A DNA stretch of 64,000 bases from Bacteroidia bacterium. GTDB lineage: Bacteria; Bacteroidota; Bacteroidia; UKL13-3. The position numbers and the translations under genes were made by a program. Under the pieces are notes generated by a model. That model saw nothing but the letters and a program-made list of their open reading frames with translations. It did not search any database and was not told the DNA's origin. Below, piece after piece: positions 59,161-64,000 of this stretch (position 1 is the stretch's first letter; every line of letters begins with the position of its first letter). The DNA lies in the NCBI GenBank assembly GCA_019695215.1, contig JAIBAK010000010.1:24408-88407 (forward strand). Direction: 5' to 3'.

Positions 59161-59197
59161 TTAAGCCGTACCCTTTGTGGTGCGGCTTAATTTGTTT
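59161..59197 (+). terminator. Terminator hairpin for the DUF2911 gene, overlapping the symporter stop codon
   Basis: TTAAGCCGTACC (59161-59172), loop CTTTGT, GGTGCGGCTTAA (59179-59190) with one G-T pair, then TTTGTTT. It covers the last codons and the stop of the convergent SSS gene. Confidence 0.6.
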
Positions 59198-60882
59198 AAC
59201 ATCGGCTGGAAAAGCAGCGCGCAACACAAAACAAGCAGGCAGCCAATTACGTTAAGCCACAAAAACGAAACAATATTGGCTGCGTAAATACCTATCACTA
59301 AAAACTCGGTAAGCAATGCAGCATAAAAAACAGCATCGCCTTTAACCCGTTTAAAATAAAACGCCACCATAAAAACGCCCAGAATGGTTCCGTAAAAAAG
59401 AGAACCTAGTACATTTACCGCTTCAATTAAGCTCCCGAGTTTTGAAGCAAACATGGCTACTGCAATACAAAATACTCCCCAGGCCAGCGTGTATCTTTTG
59501 GAGAGTTGGTAATAGTGTAATTCTGTTCGTTTGTCCGATTGACTTGGTTTGTATAAATCGATAACCGAAGTTGATGCAAGCGAGTTGAGAGCTGCGGCTA
59601 TACTGCCCCAGGCTGCTAAAAAAATCATGGCGATAAGCAAACCCACTAAGCCTTTGGGTAAATGGTGTACAACAAAATAGAGAAAAATATAATTGGTGTC
59701 GTTGGTGTCGGTAGCGGGCGAAGCCTTTTTAATAACCTCAACGGCTTCTTTTCGCGTTTTTTGTGCAGCGGCTTCGGTTGCCTTCAGCAGTTGTTGCGTT
59801 TCATTCGTTTCTCTGTGCTGCTGCATGGCACCGATGAGCTCCGTAGAGTAACGTTGTTTTTGCACATTCAGCGAATCATAGGTTTTAGACAAAGAACTAA
59901 ATTCACTTGCATAGGGCGAGGAGAGCACCTTTTCGCTTTGTGCCTGATTAAAAAAAACGGGGGCTTTGTAAAACGAATAGAACGAAAACAGCAATGCGCC
60001 CACCAGCAAAATTAAAAATTGCATGGGCACTTTTACCATACCATTCATTAATAAACCCATTCGGCTTTCGTTGATGTTTTTTGCAGTTAAATAACGTCCC
60101 ACCTGACTTTGGTCGGTACCAAAGTAGGAGAGGGCCAGAAAAAAACCGCCAATTAATCCGCTCCAGATATTGTATTTATCTTTCCACCATCCGGAATCTG
60201 TGATATCAATTTTTGTTTCAATAACATTGAGTTTTCCGGTTTTGCCCGCTACGTGTAATGCATCAAAAAAGCCAATCCCATCAGGTAGCAGATGTACCAT
60301 CATGTAGCCCGCTACAAACATGCCCGCAAATACAATAGCCAACTGCTGCATTTGGGTATGGGCAATGGCTTTGGCTCCTCCGCTCACGGTGTATATAATG
60401 AGGAGCCCGCCCATTACCAGATTGGTGAGGTAAATATTCCATCCCAGCAGCGAAGAGAGAATAATAGAAGGCGCATAAATGCTGATGCCGGTTGACAGGC
60501 CGCGTTGAATGAGAAATAATAAAGAAGTGAGGATGCGGGTTTTTTTATCAAAACGCTGTTCCAAAAATTCATAGGCAGTAAACACTTTTAATTTGTGAAA
60601 CAGAGGAACGAACGTGATACACAATACTACCATTGCCAGAGGCAGGCCAAAATAATATTGCACAAAACGCATTCCATCGGTATAGGCCTGTCCCGGTGCT
60701 GAAAGAAAGGTGATGGCACTTGCCTGTGTTCCCATAATAGAGAGCAGGATTAAAAACCAGCTCATGGAATTATTGCTTTTAAAATAGCTGTCTAAATTTT
60801 TTTCGTGCCGGCTTTTATAAACACCATAAGCAATTACCGAAAGCAGGGTAAGCGACAATACCAGCCAGTCGAGCGCACTCAT
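59161..60882 (-). CDS. Sodium:solute symporter family protein
   Basis: 573 residues, about 13 spans. N-terminal LDWLVLSLTLLSVIAYGVYKSR and the core GTQASAITFLSAPGQAYTDG plus SYFGTDQSQVGRYL fit the SSS family. A hydrophilic loop (about 300-380, Gln/Glu/Ala-rich) interrupts the middle. Substrate (sugar, amino acid or sialic acid-like) not predictable. Its ATG overlaps the stop of the 31-residue membrane ORF by ATGA. Confidence 0.92.
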   Translation of the reverse strand: MSALDWLVLSLTLLSVIAYGVYKSRHEKNLDSYFKSNNSMSWFLILLSIMGTQASAITFLSAPGQAYTDGMRFVQYYFGLPLAMVVLCITFVPLFHKLKVFTAYEFLEQRFDKKTRILTSLLFLIQRGLSTGISIYAPSIILSSLLGWNIYLTNLVMGGLLIIYTVSGGAKAIAHTQMQQLAIVFAGMFVAGYMMVHLLPDGIGFFDALHVAGKTGKLNVIETKIDITDSGWWKDKYNIWSGLIGGFFLALSYFGTDQSQVGRYLTAKNINESRMGLLMNGMVKVPMQFLILLVGALLFSFYSFYKAPVFFNQAQSEKVLSSPYASEFSSLSKTYDSLNVQKQRYSTELIGAMQQHRETNETQQLLKATEAAAQKTRKEAVEVIKKASPATDTNDTNYIFLYFVVHHLPKGLVGLLIAMIFLAAWGSIAAALNSLASTSVIDLYKPSQSDKRTELHYYQLSKRYTLAWGVFCIAVAMFASKLGSLIEAVNVLGSLFYGTILGVFMVAFYFKRVKGDAVFYAALLTEFLVIGIYAANIVSFLWLNVIGCLLVLCCALLFQPMLNKLSRTTKGTA

Positions 60883-60974
60883 GAGAAGTATCGGGTAAAA
60901 AAGTAAAACAAAACAATCTCAAGCAGCAAAAAGCCGATGACAAGGAAGTAACGATATGTCCATTTTTTATTCAT
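60879..60974 (-). CDS. 31-residue single-span membrane protein coupled to the symporter
   Basis: ATG 60974 to TGA 60879: MNKKWTYRYFLVIGFLL, then LEIVLFYFFTRYFS. One membrane helix with a basic, aromatic N-terminus. The 4-bp stop/start overlap with the SSS gene argues for real translation. Its first 17 codons are repeated at the start of the S41 gene. Confidence 0.65.
   Translation of the reverse strand: MNKKWTYRYFLVIGFLLLEIVLFYFFTRYFS
60924..60971. repeat. 48-bp direct repeat, copy A (in the small membrane ORF)
   Basis: 46 of 48 bases match copy B at 63292-63339, same orientation, 2368 bp apart. Confidence 0.85.
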
Positions 60975-61014
60975 TCTAAATCGGATACAATAATATTCTC
61001 GTTGAAAGGAAAAC

Positions 61015-63348
61015 TTATTTCACTAACTCAAGGGCTTTTTCCAGAAACTCATCGCGCCCTTCTATTACCCCCATAATTGTTTTATTGACGTAAATGTCGG
61101 GCAAAAAACCCATACTATGTACAGGTATTCCATCTGGCCGGTAAGCTCTAAGACCAGTAAATTGAACCGAGTGACCTCCGGGTAAACGAAAACTGTTTAC
61201 ATCTCCATTGGTTCCTGCAGTTGGTTGCCCTACAAAGATAGCCGCCCCCTGAACGGAGGCAATGTATGTTTCTGCCCAGCTAATGGCGCCAGGCCCAATA
61301 ATGAATATGATTTGTGCACTTAGAAAAGGCTTCAGTGGACCAATGTACTTGCGAAAAAGCCGTTTGCTTACTTCTTCTCTGGTATAATATATCTTTTCGT
61401 GATCGGGATAAATAAATTCCGGCACTTGAAACCAGTGGAAGAAGAAGGTGTCTTTTTCCCATCTGTTTACAAAATGGCGGAAGAAATTGTTGTTGTCATT
61501 TGGGTAGCCTCTCATATCGCAAATTATAGCCTTAGCTTTTACCAGCTGGGGCATGATGCTGTCGATTTCCCTCATGTCTGCTACATCTATGTTCACGTAA
61601 AAAACGCTGTCGGATAATTTGCGGCTGCTAATTTTGTTTTTGAACAAGTTGTAATAATCCGTTTCCGCAATGGTACGCACCAGCCAATGTACAGACGTTG
61701 ATCCATCTGTCTGCGCCACCTCAAGGAGAACAGAATCGTTGAGACGGCCCGCAAGGGTTTCTGATTTCAAACGTTCATCAAGCCACCCTTTGGTGGCCGC
61801 TGAAATATACTGAGCCTTGTCTTCAAAGAACTCGGAAGAGGCTATTCCGTTTATCTTTTTCACCTCACATCCTCTTTCAGGGGCAAGGGAGCTATCAAGG
61901 TCATGAGTAATGATCAGTTTTTCCTCAACCCATTCCCAGGCTATTGGAGGGAAATAGTCTTTGGAACCATCATAAACATATACGTGCCCGTCTTTTGCTT
62001 TTGCGGTTAACCTTCGCAGAACGCGCAAAAAGTCTTCCGGCATTTTGGCAGTATAAGATTCTGAAAGGGCAACCCGCAATGCTTCGTTCCAGTCGGCTTT
62101 CACAACATCCCAGTACACGTAAAAATGCTGAAAAACATTCCAGCATACTACAACATCGGCCAATGTAAGATACAGAGGGTTCTTTAAGCGCTGTACCGAA
62201 TCGATTTTGTTTTTAAGATTTATTAAGCGGTTTTTATCTGCTACAGGAAGAGTACCATCCTTAACGTATAAGCAAAGCGGAACCATACAGCTTATATGAT
62301 GATCGATCTGTTTGTATATGATTTCGTTTGAAGCGGGTTGTAAATCGAAAATGGGACGGGCATTTTTATAAGCAAACTCTTTTTGATTGCGGCTTTTGAT
62401 AGAAAGGCCAAGAGCACCCTGGTAAGCCGCACGCGAGTCGGCACAGATCAGGTATTGTTTTTTTATATAAGGGGACACAAACATCCCGGAAGGAACTTCA
62501 CCCGGCTTTTCAGTATCGAAATTGCCAATTAACAACCGCTTCCATGAACCGTCAGCCAGTTTTATTTCAAGGCTCATGTTATCAATAAACATTTCTCCTC
62601 GGTTACGGAGAAAAAATCCGATGTACATGAGGTCGGCATCGCTATCAATGGTTCCTGTAATTTCGTATTCCTGCCATTCGGTTGAACGGATAGGGGATCG
62701 ATCCATGTTTTCGAAAAATCCGTGCCTGTATTTACCGTCTCTTTTTTTGTCAACCATTACCCAAAGGTGTCCTGTACCCAAAATGGATGAATTCATTTTT
62801 ACGCGAGCACTGAATCTGAATTCACACCCCCGGTATGCCGTTGCGTCAATCCATGATGATATTGGGCCAAATTTGCGGTCATTTGATTTAACATTCTTCA
62901 GTTGGGGCCGGTTGACACGCACACTTCTGTATAGGCCCTCTTGATCTTCACCTCCCAACCCTACTCCTTCATGCTGCCAGTAAGTGATATTGTGTTTGCC
63001 TGAAGGGCATGGAATGGTGGATGCAGCAACCGAATCCTCAGATTTGTAGATGACAACGGACGGTGCTATAGGACTAAAAAGTTCTTTAAGAATGGAGATC
63101 AACTCCTCGTCATTCGAGGCGTTTTCCACTTTACTGCAGCCATATATGGCAAATGCATCCCAATCTATGGACGCAGCTTCATCGCTGGGGTGAAACCAGC
63201 GCACATAACCATAGAGGCGCGTAAAAGCCATCAGATTTTCCACTTTTCTGGAGGAAATATTTGCTTTCTGGGCATGCAGTTTCATTACCATCAGCAAAAA
63301 GCCGATGACAAGGAAGTAGCGATATGTCCAGTTTTTATTTTGCATCAT
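61015..63348 (-). CDS. S41 family (C-terminal processing-type) peptidase, exported
   Basis: 777 residues from ATG 63348 (or 63345); a longer frame to 63390 only reads repeat DNA. Signal peptide MMQNKNWTYRYFLVIGFLLMVMKLHAQ. A carbohydrate-binding-like beta domain (about 140-285), then a helical region and a tail-specific protease domain (about 480-777) with catalytic Ser in GPGAISWAETYIA (about 688) and VGQPTAGTNGDVNSFRLPGG. Bacteroidota have many such S41 proteins of unknown target. It lies between the PIG-L gene and the symporter, flanked by the 48-bp direct repeats. Confidence 0.9.
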   Translation of the reverse strand: MMQNKNWTYRYFLVIGFLLMVMKLHAQKANISSRKVENLMAFTRLYGYVRWFHPSDEAASIDWDAFAIYGCSKVENASNDEELISILKELFSPIAPSVVIYKSEDSVAASTIPCPSGKHNITYWQHEGVGLGGEDQEGLYRSVRVNRPQLKNVKSNDRKFGPISSWIDATAYRGCEFRFSARVKMNSSILGTGHLWVMVDKKRDGKYRHGFFENMDRSPIRSTEWQEYEITGTIDSDADLMYIGFFLRNRGEMFIDNMSLEIKLADGSWKRLLIGNFDTEKPGEVPSGMFVSPYIKKQYLICADSRAAYQGALGLSIKSRNQKEFAYKNARPIFDLQPASNEIIYKQIDHHISCMVPLCLYVKDGTLPVADKNRLINLKNKIDSVQRLKNPLYLTLADVVVCWNVFQHFYVYWDVVKADWNEALRVALSESYTAKMPEDFLRVLRRLTAKAKDGHVYVYDGSKDYFPPIAWEWVEEKLIITHDLDSSLAPERGCEVKKINGIASSEFFEDKAQYISAATKGWLDERLKSETLAGRLNDSVLLEVAQTDGSTSVHWLVRTIAETDYYNLFKNKISSRKLSDSVFYVNIDVADMREIDSIMPQLVKAKAIICDMRGYPNDNNNFFRHFVNRWEKDTFFFHWFQVPEFIYPDHEKIYYTREEVSKRLFRKYIGPLKPFLSAQIIFIIGPGAISWAETYIASVQGAAIFVGQPTAGTNGDVNSFRLPGGHSVQFTGLRAYRPDGIPVHSMGFLPDIYVNKTIMGVIEGRDEFLEKALELVK
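63292..63339. repeat. 48-bp direct repeat, copy B (in the S41 signal peptide)
   Basis: Encodes NKNWTYRYFLVIGFLLM; copy A encodes NKKWTYRYFLVIGFLLL. Two base differences. Confidence 0.85.
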
Positions 63349-63349
63349 T

Positions 63350-63430
63350 ATCTCGCAAAGTCCGATAGCTATCGGACGCAGAGAACGCAAAGAGAAAACA
63401 GCTTAGCGTCTTTGCGTGCTTTGCGTGAAA
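63350..63430. repeat. CGCAAAG-type interspersed repeat interrupted by TCCGATAGCTATCGGA
   Basis: Left part CTCGCAAAG, then the palindrome TCCGATAGCTATCGGA (63361-63376), then CGCAGAGAACGCAAAG and the inverted part CTTTGCGTGCTTTGCG. The outer repeat folds on itself; the palindrome is the same family as the one at 10869. Confidence 0.7.
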
Positions 63431-64000
63431 TTATTTCCCAAGCTCCAATATATTTACAAATAAGCGATAGGCACCCGGAACACCTGCAGGCAATTCGCGG
63501 AAGAAAACCAAACCGGTGTACACAAAATATCCTTTGCCGTATTTACCAATAATAAGGGAGCCTTTATTGGGTTTTTCATCGGGATCGGCCATGCTCAAAG
63601 GCATTACGTAATTGGAATCTACTTCACCGGCACTGTAAATGCATCGCTCCTGTATCCAGCCTTCAAAATCTCTGGCAGTAATTTTATTCGGATAATTCAA
63701 TACCGGGTGATTGGGCAGTTCAAAATTCACGGTGGCATTTTCATCGGTTACTCTATCCCGGGTTATTTTAAATTTATACGGACCAATATCACTGCTGAGC
63801 GGTCCGGCCCAGCTGTTGGTGTTGTATTGCACAATCAGGTTACCTCCCTGTGCTACATAGTCCATCAGCTTTTGTTTAAACTGCGGCATTTTTTCATTGG
63901 TGTTGTATGCCCGCACTCCGGTAACTATGGCTTCAAACTGGTTTAAGTTTTCATTGGCTAGCATGGCATCAGTTAGGGTCACTACTTCATAACCCAATTG
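63431..64000 (-). CDS. C-terminal part of a large PIG-L (LmbE-like) deacetylase family protein
   Basis: 190 codons up to the window edge, no start inside. The visible part, LGYEVVTLTDAMLANENLNQFEAIVTGVRAYNTNE, then YVAQGGNLIVQYNTN and GLVFFRELPAGVPGAYRLFVNILE, is the ThuA/GATase-like C-terminus found in the about 800-residue Bacteroidota PIG-L proteins. The N-terminal deacetylase half must lie outside, so the call rests on the tail. Upstream gene of the S41/symporter group. Confidence 0.75.
   Translation of the reverse strand, partial: QLGYEVVTLTDAMLANENLNQFEAIVTGVRAYNTNEKMPQFKQKLMDYVAQGGNLIVQYNTNSWAGPLSSDIGPYKFKITRDRVTDENATVNFELPNHPVLNYPNKITARDFEGWIQERCIYSAGEVDSNYVMPLSMADPDEKPNKGSLIIGKYGKGYFVYTGLVFFRELPAGVPGAYRLFVNILELGK

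Overview
The window is a contiguous piece of a Bacteroidota chromosome (moderate GC, Chitinophagales/Sphingobacteriales-like gene content; genus not assignable from sequence alone). Evidence: fused 2-oxoacid dehydrogenase E1, a type IX secretion C-terminal domain protein, DUF6252, DUF4292, DUF4286, DUF2911 and Big_5 lipoproteins, a GGGP synthase of the bacterial type, bacillithiol BshA, almost no Shine-Dalgarno sequences, and many promoters of the Bacteroidota type (TTTG, about 20 bp, TAnnTTTG). No rRNA, tRNA, CRISPR array, prophage or intact IS was seen.

Layout. 1-6 kb: start of class II ribonucleotide reductase nrdJ with a DnaA box at its promoter, GGGP synthase, a DUF2892 operon under a CRP-geometry palindrome, E1 dehydrogenase, an AT-rich GIY-YIG/DUF4357 gene. 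6-11 kb: tatA-gatA, then a transglycosylase-like protein lacking its catalytic Glu and an Ape1/PatB-like SGNH protein. 11-21 kb: lipoproteins, GtrA, YebC, a LuxR-type response regulator with a G9 tract at its promoter, an intact MltD, a two-MbnP/one-MbnH copper-type module, an SDR and a degenerate ureohydrolase. 21.3-23.4 kb: a cluster of REP-like mosaics around a REP-associated tyrosine transposase (RAYT) whose own coding sequence carries REP-type hairpins. 23.4-37 kb: lipoproteins, panD, heptose/NDP-sugar genes, an envelope operon (flippase, dut, nucleotidyltransferase, TPR, DUF4292, EnvC-like), pheS. 37-49 kb: mnmG with an exact parS at its promoter, a T9SS cargo, a paired M16 protease, an RluB-like pseudouridine synthase, bshA. 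49-64 kb: a NagZ/beta-lactamase-fold fusion, mutL, two rhomboids, an EEP nuclease, amidohydrolase, DUF2911, then an SSS symporter, an S41 protease and a PIG-L family C-terminus cut by the window end.

How it fits together: most of the window is core metabolism and envelope/peptidoglycan maintenance (MltD, pseudo-MltD, SGNH esterase/transferase, EnvC-like activator, NagZ fusion, Wzx-type flippase). The parS plus the DnaA box suggest, without proving, an origin-proximal position. The points that look least described are: the MltD pseudo-enzyme/SGNH pair; the parS overlapping the mnmG transcription start with a second parS-like core buried in a terminator palindrome; a 48-bp direct repeat that gives an S41 protease the first transmembrane segment of a neighbouring small protein; and REP hairpins inside a RAYT gene.
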